Shown: positions 27,605-36,549 of the stretch, in pieces
Layout: each line of letters starts with the position of its first letter
How positions within the stretch are numbered: position 1 is the stretch's first letter
Notes under the pieces: generated by a model
The model's database searches: none
What the model was told of the DNA's origin: nothing
The model's input: the letters and a program-made list of their open reading frames with translations, nothing else
Source of the DNA: Caldilineaceae bacterium bin34
Lineage (GTDB): Bacteria > Chloroflexota > Anaerolineae > Caldilineales > Caldilineaceae
Length of the DNA stretch: 64,000 nucleotides
Direction: 5' to 3'
Assembly: GCA_002238555.1 (NCBI GenBank)
Contig: MPMO01000002.1
Location: forward strand, 100,217-164,216
Position numbers and translations under genes: made by a program

Positions 27605-28666
27605 ATGAATACGAATCCAAAAACCAAAGCTCACGCACGGGGCAACGGGCTCGTTACCCCAATCGAGCCCGGCTCCGCAACGCCCCCGTCCCCCGCGGCA
27701 CCCCCCAATGGCGGCAAAGCCTCCAACGCCTGGTGGGACCACATCAAGGCGCTCGATCACTACGACCCCGCCTATCCCTACGACCCCGGCCACATCTACG
27801 GACCCGACTGGACCGACGACGACGCCTACGGCAAGGACGGAGTGTTCCTCATGGTCGGCCCGTCCCACCAGTCCAGCGTTCACGGGTGCCATGACGAAGC
27901 CCAACGCCGACTGGGCCTGGATCGGGTGTTCCGGGAACGGTGCCTGAGGCTGCCCGACCTGGGCGTGTCCAAGACCAACCGCTATGCCCAAAGCGGCCGG
28001 ATCATCCCGGACATCTTCATCCAGGAGAAGCCCCGCCCCGGCGAGGATGAGCACGAAGTCGCCTACGACCCGGACAACCCCATCCTGTTCGTGCTGGAGG
28101 TGCTGTCCCGGTCCACCTTCCACCGCGACCTCGAACCCAAAGTCGAGATCTACCGGGCCATGGGAGTGCGGGAGTACTGGCGTTACGACCCGAGGCGGTG
28201 GTATCGCACAGGGGACGAGCTTCGGCTGTGGGGCCTGCGCCTCTCGGCTGAAGGCGAATATGAGGATATTGAATCCCTCCGCATGGCGGATGGGCAGCCC
28301 GTCTACCGCAGCGACACGCTGGGGGAGTTCCGCATGCTGGACGAGGGCGGGACCGTCCACACCTTCCAGACTTGGGACGCGACGCGCGGTGTCTGGCTGG
28401 ACCCGATGCGAGCCAAGGATGTGGCTGCCGACGAGGCCAAGCAGGAGGCAGTACAAGAAACTGCTGTACGGACCCAAATGGCGAACCTCCTGTCCCTGCT
28501 CAGGCAGCATGTGGCGCAAGGGGCATTGGCACCCGACGTGCCGGATACCCTGGTCGCAGCCTGGCAGAAGGCCCGATGGGTGCCCGACTTCAACGAGGCC
28601 CTGCGGGTAACCAACGGGGAGCGGGACTGGTCATCCCTTCTGCCTCCCGGAAACCGCGGGACCTGA
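27605..28666 (+). CDS. Uma2-family endonuclease-like protein 2
   Basis: Protein of 353 residues, closely similar to Uma2 proteins 1 and 3. The core is kept: PDIFIQEKPRPGED, ILFVLEVLSRSTFHRDLEPK and EYWRYDPRRW. It differs in having a slightly longer C-terminal helix (KQEAVQETAVRTQMANLL). It arose by a tandem duplication of about 1.5 kb that included the MDR tail, leader and gene. The frame is intact, suggesting it is still under selection. Confidence 0.86.
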   Translation: MNTNPKTKAHARGNGLVTPIEPGSATPPSPAAPPNGGKASNAWWDHIKALDHYDPAYPYDPGHIYGPDWTDDDAYGKDGVFLMVGPSHQSSVHGCHDEAQRRLGLDRVFRERCLRLPDLGVSKTNRYAQSGRIIPDIFIQEKPRPGEDEHEVAYDPDNPILFVLEVLSRSTFHRDLEPKVEIYRAMGVREYWRYDPRRWYRTGDELRLWGLRLSAEGEYEDIESLRMADGQPVYRSDTLGEFRMLDEGGTVHTFQTWDATRGVWLDPMRAKDVAADEAKQEAVQETAVRTQMANLLSLLRQHVAQGALAPDVPDTLVAAWQKARWVPDFNEALRVTNGERDWSSLLPPGNRGT

Positions 28667-28822
28667 TCCGATCGATACCGTCGGTAAACACCGCGACACG
28701 GCAACGGTCCCGTCTTTTTCCTGACACCTGACATGGTGAAGGCCCCCAGGTCAGGGATGCGGCGGCACGGGTCTTGATGCTGGCAACGCACCGCCCACAT
28801 CCATATCGGAGGAGGTAAACAC

Positions 28823-30151
28823 GTGGAAGGCGATCTGCAGAAACTGATCGATGACCCCAGGTTCCGGGAATGGCATCGGGAATCCCTGCAGAGGGAATTC
28901 AACACGTTCGATGTTCTCCGGTACGCGGATTACGAGATACGCCACAGCAACGTGCTGGCTTGGCTGCTCCAGCCTGCCGAAACCCACGGTATCGACGGTC
29001 GATTCCTGCAATGGTTCGTGGAACACGTCAATGAACGGCTCGTAGCGGCAAACAGGGATCCTCTTCCCACAGTCAACCTCGAGGCCGCGAACGTCCGTGT
29101 CGAAAGAGAGCTGGACTATGTCGACGTCACCGTCTTCTTCAAGAAAGAGCAGTGTTTGGTCGCCATCGAGAACAAAACGGGGCCGACATCTTCCGACCAC
29201 TTGGGCCAGGTCACGGGTTACCACAAGAAACTACGCGACAAGTACAAAGACCGCACAGTGAAAAGTGTCCTGTTGACGACTTCGCCGGACAGCAGGTTGA
29301 ACTTCCCGGATATTGTCCACGTTGGTTGGAAGTCCGTCCATGAAGCCATCGGTTCACTCCAAGAGAGTGGAGAATTCTGCTCGGATAGCGTAGAGGCCTT
29401 CGTCCGACAGTACCTCGACTTGGTCGAAAGATGGTTTCGTCTCACAGAAGGTGGGAGTTTCAAGGCGCTTCTCGACGACCATCGCTCTGTACTGAAGAAA
29501 ATGCGCCAACTCCTTGAGAAGGACGGCGCTGACAGCGTCGGTGGGAAGGTGCCGGAGGATCAGGCCGAGTACCGCGACGCGCTTGTCAGGCTGGTACAGG
29601 AATCCAGACAGGATCCAAAGCAGTTGCGAAAGGCGATGGCGGCCTACCTGAAGAGCCGGGGCTGTGAGACCTGGTCAACCCACAATGCCACTCACGGGAC
29701 TTATTGGCTGAACTGGACAGACAGGGAACTGGAGGAGTCCTCGCGGCTCCTGAGCGGCGAGAGCAATTTTCTCAATTGGGGTATGACCTTCACACATCGC
29801 AATGTCAGCGTGGGTTTCTACCTCTACCGACCCGGAAAGAAGCAAGAAAAACCTTCCCCCTTGGACCGGCTCATACGTTTCATGGAGGATACGCCGATAG
29901 ACAGACTGGAACCGGACAAGTACCAAATTAGCAACAATGGCTATGGCTGGCATGGGGTCTACTATCAGCCGCTTCTGTCCAAGGACGAGTTTGCCGACAT
30001 GTCAGCATCCGAGGGACCGGACGAAGTGATTCGGAGGCTGGAGCACTTCATGGGTTCGAACGAGTCGGACTACCGGCGCATTGACGACTACTTTCGGTGC
30101 CTCGCCTTCAGACCCGACATTTCGGCATCCACGTGGAAGGAGTCGCCCTAG
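28823..30151 (+). CDS. PD-(D/E)XK nuclease superfamily protein
   Basis: Protein of 442 residues starting at GTG with a strong site GGAGGAGG 6 bases upstream. The N-terminal half has DVLRYADYEIRHSNVLAWLL, then VERELDYVDVTVFF and CLVAIENKTGPTSSDHLGQ, giving the D and E-x-K residues of a PD-(D/E)XK nuclease of the PDDEXK_4 type. The C-terminal half is unassigned. Such proteins are often restriction- or defence-related. It sits between Uma2 units 2 and 3, exactly at the repeat junction, and is unrelated to Uma2, so it was probably inserted later. Flanking spacers show no other gene. Confidence 0.8.
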   Translation: MEGDLQKLIDDPRFREWHRESLQREFNTFDVLRYADYEIRHSNVLAWLLQPAETHGIDGRFLQWFVEHVNERLVAANRDPLPTVNLEAANVRVERELDYVDVTVFFKKEQCLVAIENKTGPTSSDHLGQVTGYHKKLRDKYKDRTVKSVLLTTSPDSRLNFPDIVHVGWKSVHEAIGSLQESGEFCSDSVEAFVRQYLDLVERWFRLTEGGSFKALLDDHRSVLKKMRQLLEKDGADSVGGKVPEDQAEYRDALVRLVQESRQDPKQLRKAMAAYLKSRGCETWSTHNATHGTYWLNWTDRELEESSRLLSGESNFLNWGMTFTHRNVSVGFYLYRPGKKQEKPSPLDRLIRFMEDTPIDRLEPDKYQISNNGYGWHGVYYQPLLSKDEFADMSASEGPDEVIRRLEHFMGSNESDYRRIDDYFRCLAFRPDISASTWKESP

Positions 30152-30198
30152 CGACGGTTTGAACCGCCGCTTGACGCGGGCCGGCCCCCAGGGAACCA

Positions 30199-30372
30199 GG
30201 CCAGGGAGGCGACGGAAACGGCCTTGTCGCTCATGGCGAAAGGCTGACTGGACCTGAAGCCACTGGCAACCCACAAATTGCCGTTGGACGACTACCTGGA
30301 AGGGATTGGCCTGCCGGGAGCCCGGCAGGCGATCAAGGTTCAATTCCTGCCCTGAGCAACGGCTTGCGCCGC
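30199..30372 (+). repeat. Duplicated 3' tail of the MDR gene, copy 3
   Basis: It aligns with about 25670-25850 and with the copy at 27172-27345, ending in AAGGTTCAATTCCTGCCC TGA. It contains the same disabling TGACTGG change as copy 2, so units 2 and 3 share a more recent ancestor. The rest of 30152-30630 is leader and promoter of Uma2 gene 3. Confidence 0.8.
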
Positions 30373-30533
30373 GATAAGCCCGGTCTGGCATCCCCGGCCT
30401 CGAGGCCGATTGAGAAGCCATGCACACTCAGCATGACTTGACTGGAATTTCCAATACGATGTTCGCCAACGGGCCGTGGGTCCAACCCCGCTGGCTGTCG
30501 CAAACACGCATCCTTGCTCCGGGCTCCGACGCA

Positions 30534-30585
30534 CCGGTACACCAAGTCACCGGGTCACCGAGTGTACCGGCGCGCTTGCTACACT
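30534..30585 (+). promoter_or_regulatory. Dyad operator plus -10-like box before Uma2 gene 3
   Basis: Arms CCGGTACAC (30534-30542) and GTGTACCGG (30562-30570) are followed after 9 bases by TACACT (30580-30585). Arms and downstream spacing match unit 2, although the distance between the arms is 2 bases shorter. Confidence 0.5.
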
Positions 30586-30630
30586 GTGCTTGGTGGACCG
30601 TCGTTCCGCGAATGGTGGTGGTTGCACGAC

Positions 30631-31671
30631 ATGAAAACGAATCTAAAAACCAAAGTGCCCGCGCGGGACAACAGGCTCGTTATCCCAATCGAGCCCGGCT
30701 CCGCAACGCCCCCGTCCCCCGCGGCATCCCCCAATGGCGGCAAAGCATCCAACGTCTGGTGGGACCACATCAAGGCACTCGACCACTACGACCCCGCCTA
30801 CCCCTACGACCCCGGCCACATCTACGGACCCGACTGGACCGACGACGACGCCTACGGCAAGGACGGGGTGACCCTCATGGCCGGCCCGTCCCACCAGACC
30901 AGCGTTCACGGGTGCCATGACGAAGCCCAGCGCCGACTGGGCCTGGATCGGGTGTTCCGGGAACGGTGCCTGAGGCTGCCCGACCTGGGCGTGCCCAAGA
31001 CCAACCGCTATGCCCAAAGCGGCCGGATCATCCCGGACATCTTCATCCAGGAGAAGCCCCGCCCCGGCGAGGACGAGCACGAAGTCGCCTACGACCCGGA
31101 CAACCCCATCCTGTTCGTGCTGGAGGTGCTGTCCCGTTCCACCTTCCACCGCGACCTCGAATCCAAGGTTGAGATCTACCAGGCCATGGGGGTGCGGGAG
31201 TACTGGCGTTACGACCCGAGGCGGTGGCATCGCAAGGAAGGCGAACCCCGGCTGTGGGGCCTGCGCCTATCGGCCGCAGGGGAATACGAGACCGTTGAAC
31301 CAGTCCGCCACGAGGACGGGCAGCCCGTCTACCGCAGCGACACATTGGGGGAGTTCCGCATGCTGGATGAGGGCGGGACCGTCCACACCTTCCAGACTTG
31401 GAACGCGACACGCGGTGCCTGGTTGGATCCGATACAGGCCACCGCTCTGGAGACCCAAGTCCAAACCCGGATCGAGACCCAAACGGCAAACCTCCTGACC
31501 CTGCTCAGACAGCATGCAGCACAAGGCGCATTGGCACCCGACGTGCCGGACACCCAGGCCGCGGCCTGGCGGAAGGCCCGGTGGGTGCCCGACTTCGACG
31601 AGGCCCTGCGGGTAACCCGCGGGGAGTGGGACTGGTCCTCCCTTCTGCCCCCCGGAAACCGCGGGACCTGA
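30631..31671 (+). CDS. Uma2-family endonuclease-like protein 3
   Basis: Protein of 346 residues, very close to protein 2 over the first 250 residues (PDIFIQEKPRPGED, LEVLSRSTFHRDLESK, EYWRYDPRRW). The C-terminal helix has diverged to a shorter form (LETQVQTRIETQTANLL), so this tail is the fastest-changing part of the family. All catalytic positions are kept. Confidence 0.86.
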   Translation: MKTNLKTKVPARDNRLVIPIEPGSATPPSPAASPNGGKASNVWWDHIKALDHYDPAYPYDPGHIYGPDWTDDDAYGKDGVTLMAGPSHQTSVHGCHDEAQRRLGLDRVFRERCLRLPDLGVPKTNRYAQSGRIIPDIFIQEKPRPGEDEHEVAYDPDNPILFVLEVLSRSTFHRDLESKVEIYQAMGVREYWRYDPRRWHRKEGEPRLWGLRLSAAGEYETVEPVRHEDGQPVYRSDTLGEFRMLDEGGTVHTFQTWNATRGAWLDPIQATALETQVQTRIETQTANLLTLLRQHAAQGALAPDVPDTQAAAWRKARWVPDFDEALRVTRGEWDWSSLLPPGNRGT

Positions 31672-31875
31672 ACCAACCGCTACCGTCGGCGGACATCGCA
31701 ATACGGCCACGGTCTCGCCACGAACTTGGCTTCTGCCATGGGGGAAGAGACCGGGGCAGGATACGTTGGATTGGATGAGTGGGTGGCCATTTCAGGGACA
31801 ACAGGGAGTTCCTGGATTGGACACAAAGGTGCCCTCCCGACGAGAAACGCATCCTGGCACTTGGCGTTCGACGCG

Positions 31876-31919
31876 CCGGTGCACCAAGCGACCGGGTGCA
31901 CCGGCACACTTGCTACACT
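31876..31919 (+). promoter_or_regulatory. Dyad operator plus -10-like box before Uma2 gene 4
   Basis: Arms CCGGTGCACC (31876-31885) and GGTGCACCGG (31895-31904) are perfect reverse complements, followed after 9 bases by TACACT (31914-31919). Compared with units 2 and 3, the A/T pair in the arms has become G/C on both sides, keeping symmetry. Confidence 0.5.
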
Positions 31920-31964
31920 GTGTTTGAGGAGCCGTCGTTCCACAGATGGTGATTGTTGTACGAC

Positions 31965-33017
31965 ATGGACACAAATCTGAACCCCAAAGTGTCCGTGCCC
32001 GCGCGGGACAACAGCCTCGCACCCGACCTAGCGACCGGCTTGGCAACGCGCCCGCCCCCCGCGGCAGCACCCAACGGCAGCAAGGCCTCCAACACTTGGT
32101 GGGCCCACATCAAGGCACTCGACCACTACGACCCCGCCTATCCCTACGATCCACGGCATGTCTACGGACCTGACTGGACGGACGACGACGCCTACGGCAA
32201 GGATGGGGTGACCTTCATGGCTGCCCCGTCCCATCGAACCAGCATCAATGGGTGCTTTGATGAGGCCCAGCGCTTGCTGGGCCTCAACAAGGTCTTCAGT
32301 GATCGGTGCCTGAAGCTGCCCGACTTGGACGTGCCCAAGACCAACCGCTACGCCCGCAGCGGACAGGTCATCCCCGATGTCTTCATCCAGGCCCGGCCCC
32401 GCCCCGACGAACGCCGGCACGAAATCGCCTTCGCCCCGGACAACCCCATCCTGTTCGTGCTGGAGGTGCTGTCCGAATCCACCTTTCACCACGACCTTGA
32501 GCCCAAGGTTGAGATCTACCGGGCCATGGGGGTAAGGGAGTTCTGGCGCTACGACCCGGAGCGGTGGCATCGCAAGGAAGACGAATTCCGACTGTGGGGC
32601 CTGCGCCTGTCGACCAACGGGGCGTACAAGGACATCGAACCGCTCCGCATGGCGGACGAGTTGCCCGTCTATCGCAGCGAGGTCCTCGGCGAATTCAGGA
32701 TGCTGGATGAGGGTGGGGACATCCACACCCTCCAGACTTGGGACGCGACACGCGGCGTTTGGCTGGACCCGGTACGAGCCAGTGATCTGGCTGCCGACGA
32801 AGCCAAGCAATTGGCGGTTCAGGACTCGGCTCGGGCCAACGCCCTCACACTACTGACATTGCATGCCGAGCAGGGAGCACTGGCGTCCCACGTGCCGGAC
32901 ACCTTGGCCGCGGCTTGGGAGCGTACGCGTTGGGTACCCGAACCCGCAGACGTCCTTAACGTATTGACAGGTTCCAGCGACTGGACATCGCTGCTTCCAC
33001 CGGGAGGCGCCCGGTAA
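31965..33017 (+). CDS. Uma2-family endonuclease-like protein 4
   Basis: Protein of 350 residues, the most divergent of the four tandem paralogues. It keeps PDVFIQARPRPDER, ILFVLEVLSESTFHHDLEPK and EFWRYDPERW. No copy of the MDR tail precedes it, so it either predates the duplications that made units 2 and 3 or lost that segment. The 293-base gap 31672-31964 holds its promoter region and no gene. Confidence 0.86.
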   Translation: MDTNLNPKVSVPARDNSLAPDLATGLATRPPPAAAPNGSKASNTWWAHIKALDHYDPAYPYDPRHVYGPDWTDDDAYGKDGVTFMAAPSHRTSINGCFDEAQRLLGLNKVFSDRCLKLPDLDVPKTNRYARSGQVIPDVFIQARPRPDERRHEIAFAPDNPILFVLEVLSESTFHHDLEPKVEIYRAMGVREFWRYDPERWHRKEDEFRLWGLRLSTNGAYKDIEPLRMADELPVYRSEVLGEFRMLDEGGDIHTLQTWDATRGVWLDPVRASDLAADEAKQLAVQDSARANALTLLTLHAEQGALASHVPDTLAAAWERTRWVPEPADVLNVLTGSSDWTSLLPPGGAR

Positions 33018-33174
33018 CGCCTTCAGTTCCACCGGACGCCTTGGAGATGGCAAGACGCCCACGGCAGGTTCACTACGGGAGGCCCAAGGGATTTGCCGGC
33101 TGGAGGCCACTCAAGCTGCCGTCCAGGGACCGGGATTCTGACCCCTCCCTCGGAGCCAGTTCATCGCTGTTCCT

Positions 33175-34602
33175 TTAAACCGCACTGTTCGGTACGGTCG
33201 CGGGTACTTCGCTCTCGGTTGATGGGGGCACTGTTGCAAGCCCCCGCAACTCGAGTCCGGGTGGAGCAGTCCCCACCGACAGCCTGGTTTGTTCGGCGAG
33301 CAGGGCCTTAACCTCCCTGTAGGGCATGTACAACGTAATCTCCTCGTCGTACAGCCTCGCCAGAATATTGCAGGCGGCATTGGCGTCCGCGTCCAGCACA
33401 ACCCCGTCAAGGCAGTAAAACCGGTCCCAGCGACGACGGCCCTGCAACAGGCCCGTGCGGGAGTCGATTTGCGATGTGTAGGCCGGATTGACCAATGCCA
33501 ACGCAGAACCTCTGCGTCGAGATATCGAAGTGAGGGTGTCCGCCATCACGCCCTTGACCCAGCCGTTCAGGCGACGGTTGGTGTCCTTGTGGCGCACCTT
33601 GGCGGACTTCATGGATGCGGACAGGTCCTCGCAGGCGATGGTGCCGGCCTTGTCCACAACAGTGTGGGCTGCCTGGCAGAGATGGTCGCGCACCTGTTTG
33701 CGGTGGCGAACCTGCCTGCGGTCCCGCTTCCGGTGGCCCAGATTGTGCTGCCGGATGTTGTCGGCCTTGCGGGTGTGGCCCTGGGCCCGGTGCTTCTCTT
33801 CCAGGTCACGGAGTTTGTTGCGGCGTTGCCCCTTGACCTTGCGGGCGTCGCTCTCTTCGGCCAGCAGGTCGCCCAGGCCCTCGCCGTGGCGTTCCCCTTC
33901 GTTGTCCGTGTAGGCTTCCGTGTAGCCCTTGTCCACGCCGACCGTGCCCGAGCCGCCGGGCTTGGTGCTGCACGCCTGCGTCTCGTCGATGGCGTGGTGA
34001 ACGGCCACCTGGCCGTTGCCCTGCAGGATAATGCGGAGGGTGCCGGTCGGCAGGCGGTCGCTCTTGAGGGGAATGGCAATGCGTTGGCCCCGCTCCATGG
34101 ACTGCAGATGGACCCAGGCCCGGCCGTGCCACAGTTTCGTCGTGTAGGAACCGCTGTCGGCTACGATCTGGTTGGTCACGTGTGACCGACCGCCCCGCCA
34201 CTGTTTCCGCATCTGCCGATGCAGGAACGGATCCTCGGTCCATTGGTTGCGCTTGAGCAGGGAGTACAGACGCTGGCGTTCCGCATCGTGGCCGCGGGTC
34301 CGGTGCCGAATGGCCTTCCTGACCGATACCTTGGCCGCCTCCCGCGCCGCCTCAATGTCGCCCAGGGCATCGGCCAGCGTCGCCTTGCCCAAACGCGCAG
34401 GCAATCCGTGCCAGGCACAGCCCTCCGCCATCCAGGCGTCGCGGATCGCGTAGGGGGTTTGTGCCGCCGTGGACACCCCGCTGCACCGGCACCACGCATC
34501 AGCCCGCACCCGTCCGGCCCGCTCGGCCATGTCGGCCAGGCGGTCGTACTTGGCGCGGTTCAGCCCCTGGCTGTGCAGGATGCGCGTGACCTTCCCAGCC
34601 AT
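33175..34602 (-). CDS. tnpB: TnpB-like RuvC nuclease of an IS607-type element
   Basis: Protein of about 475 residues from the ATG that overlaps the resolvase end. The RuvC catalytic blocks are present: VGVDKGYTEAYTD (Asp), TIACEDLSASM (Glu) and LDADANAACNI (Asp). The usual Cys4 zinc finger between the last two is absent: the region reads PAYTSQIDSRTGLLQGRRRW instead of CxxC pairs. TnpB proteins are RNA-guided DNA nucleases that retain the transposon. The frame is intact although the partner resolvase is broken. A longer upstream frame exists but overlaps the resolvase and is not conserved. Confidence 0.82.
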   Translation of the reverse strand: MAGKVTRILHSQGLNRAKYDRLADMAERAGRVRADAWCRCSGVSTAAQTPYAIRDAWMAEGCAWHGLPARLGKATLADALGDIEAAREAAKVSVRKAIRHRTRGHDAERQRLYSLLKRNQWTEDPFLHRQMRKQWRGGRSHVTNQIVADSGSYTTKLWHGRAWVHLQSMERGQRIAIPLKSDRLPTGTLRIILQGNGQVAVHHAIDETQACSTKPGGSGTVGVDKGYTEAYTDNEGERHGEGLGDLLAEESDARKVKGQRRNKLRDLEEKHRAQGHTRKADNIRQHNLGHRKRDRRQVRHRKQVRDHLCQAAHTVVDKAGTIACEDLSASMKSAKVRHKDTNRRLNGWVKGVMADTLTSISRRRGSALALVNPAYTSQIDSRTGLLQGRRRWDRFYCLDGVVLDADANAACNILARLYDEEITLYMPYREVKALLAEQTRLSVGTAPPGLELRGLATVPPSTESEVPATVPNSAV

Positions 34603-35063
34603 CGGTGGCGGCTTCCCGGATCTTCTGCCCGTGGCGGCGCAGGCCGTCCGGCCGGCCGGAGAACGTGTGGACCACGCGGATTTCACAGTCGTGGGTCTCG
34701 GCAAAGTACTCGAACCCATCAAAGCCGAAGCGGCACGGACGGTCCTTGTGGGCCACGGGCAGCAGGGACCGTTCCCGACGCGCAATACAGGCCCTCAGGG
34801 CCCGCAACACCGGACGCTTGCAATGCAGACCCCCGCCGATTTCGGTCAGCCAGTCGTCCACGGCCATCCCGGGCGGAACGTCTCCAGTGCCCGCGGTTGG
34901 ACTTCCCGTGCGGGGCGTTGGGCGCGGCTTGAGATCCGGCCGTGGAACCGCTGGCCTCCGGGCGTGCACCGGGCCGGGAAGCGCCCGCTGCGGTCCCACT
35001 CCTGGACGGTGTTCTTGTCGCCCCCACCTTGGCGGCAAAGGCCCCAACCCTGTATGTGTTCAT
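34499..35063 (-). pseudogene. IS607-type serine resolvase TnpA, frameshifted
   Basis: Pieces of one resolvase occur in three frames. MNTYRVGAFAAKVG begins at 35063; KNTVQEWDRSGRFPARCTPG follows in a second frame; DWLTEIGGGL, VAHKDRPCRFGFDGFEYF and IREAATDG lie in a third. Two single-base losses and an internal deletion after CEIRVV (before HTFSGR) explain the state. The catalytic serine region (SSRAQ) is still recognisable. The element therefore probably cannot move by itself. Confidence 0.8.
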
Positions 35064-35112
35064 GGTCAAATATTACTACAAAAAATCTAATAGTGCCTAA
35101 ACTGCGGTCTAG

Positions 35113-36549
35113 TCATCGCTCCCGGCCCGCCAAATACAGGCCGTAACCCGACCCCTTCCAACTATCGTCCTCCGCAATGTCGTCGCCTGTACGCTCCATC
35201 CAGGTACGCAGGCGCGCCTTCATTCTGCGCAGTACATGCCGGTAGCCCAGGTCAGGAGCCAGATTGCGGAGTTCGCCCGGATCGCTCTCGGCATCGTACA
35301 GTTCGTCCTCGGCTCCGGGGTTGTAGACATACTTCCAACTGTGGGTGCGCACCATGCGCTGGCTGAAGAGCGCCGACTCATAGCCGTGAAACTCCGCGAA
35401 GATGTCGTCCGGCCAGTCCGCCACCTTCTCCCCATGCAGCCAGGACAGAAGTGAACGGCCGTCCAAGCCGTCCGGGATTCCGACCCCGGCCATGTCCAGC
35501 ATGGTGGGCATCAAGTCCATCAGGCTGACGAAGGCATCGCACTCCGTTCCAGCCGGGATGTGGCCCGGCCACCGCACGATCAAGGGGATGCGGTACGTCT
35601 CATCGTACATGTACATGCCCTTGTTGAACAGCCGATGGCTGCCCAGCATGTCGCCGTGGTCGGCGGCATAGACAACCACGGTATTGTCCGCCAGGCCCAG
35701 TGTTTCCAGCCGCTCCAGAATGCGCCGAACCTGGTCGTCGATATAGGTGCAGTAGCCCCAATAGTGGGCAATGACCCGTTGCCAGTCCCGCCAGGTCAGA
35801 TGGCTGGCGTTCCAACGCAGCATTTCCTTTTGCTGAATCAACGGCTTGCGCGCAAAGGTTTCATCGAAGTTGACCCAGCGTTCCACCGCGTTCGGGTCGT
35901 ACAGGGTGTCGTACGGGGCAGGTACGCTGTAGGGAAAGTGCGGACCGAAGAATGACGCGGCAATCATGAAGGGTCCTTCGTCCGTCTGGTGTTCCTCCAA
36001 CCTTCGGATGGTCATGTCGGCCGTCCAGGCTTCCTGCATGTCCGCCGCCGCCAGTGGCGAACGTCCGCAGAAGGGCGCGTCGCCTCCCCATTCCAGCCGC
36101 TGCACCTCCAGGGCTCTGTCAACCTCCAGCCCTTGGACCCGTTTGACCCGTGCGTGCTCGTCATCGTCCGCGAAGGTCCGGAAGCCCCAGTGACCGGGGT
36201 TGTCACGGGCCGGCAGATGCCACTTGCCGATGTGGTGGACCGCGTACCCGGCCCGAGCCAGCAACTGGGTGTAGCCGACCCGATCCAGAAGCTGCCTGTC
36301 GAAGACCCCGTTGAAGTTGCCCATGTTGGCCAAGAGGCCGTGATTGTGGGCATACAGGCCCGTCAGCAGAGAGGCGCGCGCCGGGGATCACAGGGAAGTC
36401 GGCGTGAAGGCCGAAGTAAACCGCATGCCGTCCGCCGCCAGGCTGTCCACGCCCGGTGTGCGCACCACCGGGTTGCCACTGCAGCCCAGGGCGTCATGGC
36501 GGTGTTGATCGGACAGCAACAACAGGATATTGGGGCGATGTTCGGTCAT
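35113..36549 (-). CDS. Sulfatase with TGA at the catalytic cysteine codon
   Basis: Reading from ATG 36549 gives 478 codons of a type I sulfatase. The N-terminus NILLLLSDQHRHDALG carries the metal-binding Asp. At codon 54 (36388-36390) a TGA stands where the formylglycine precursor cysteine belongs: the context is TPTSL-TGA-SPARASLL, so the C-x-P-x-R motif is complete except for that residue. The remaining 424 codons are open and keep GKWHLP, AADHGDMLGSH and the C-terminal domain. Alternatives are a nonsense mutation, a base-calling error, or selenocysteine recoding. No convincing SECIS hairpin was found by eye. It is divergent from the pseudokinase-PP2C gene. Confidence 0.82.

Larger units (their letters stand above)
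33130..35069 (-). mobile_element. IS607-type insertion sequence
   Basis: The unit consists of a decayed serine-resolvase (TnpA) gene overlapping an open TnpB-like gene, the order typical of IS607 elements. Ends are not defined by inverted repeats in this family; the limits given are approximate. The right side probably ends near the GTCAGAATCCC segment (about 33132-33142, minus strand), where TnpB guide-RNA scaffolds usually end. Confidence 0.7.

Noticed and set aside
36360..36390. SECIS hairpin after the sulfatase TGA
   Set aside because: GGCGCGCGCC just downstream is self-complementary but has no proper apical loop, and other pairings gave only about 3 bp by eye; a folding program is needed before any claim.
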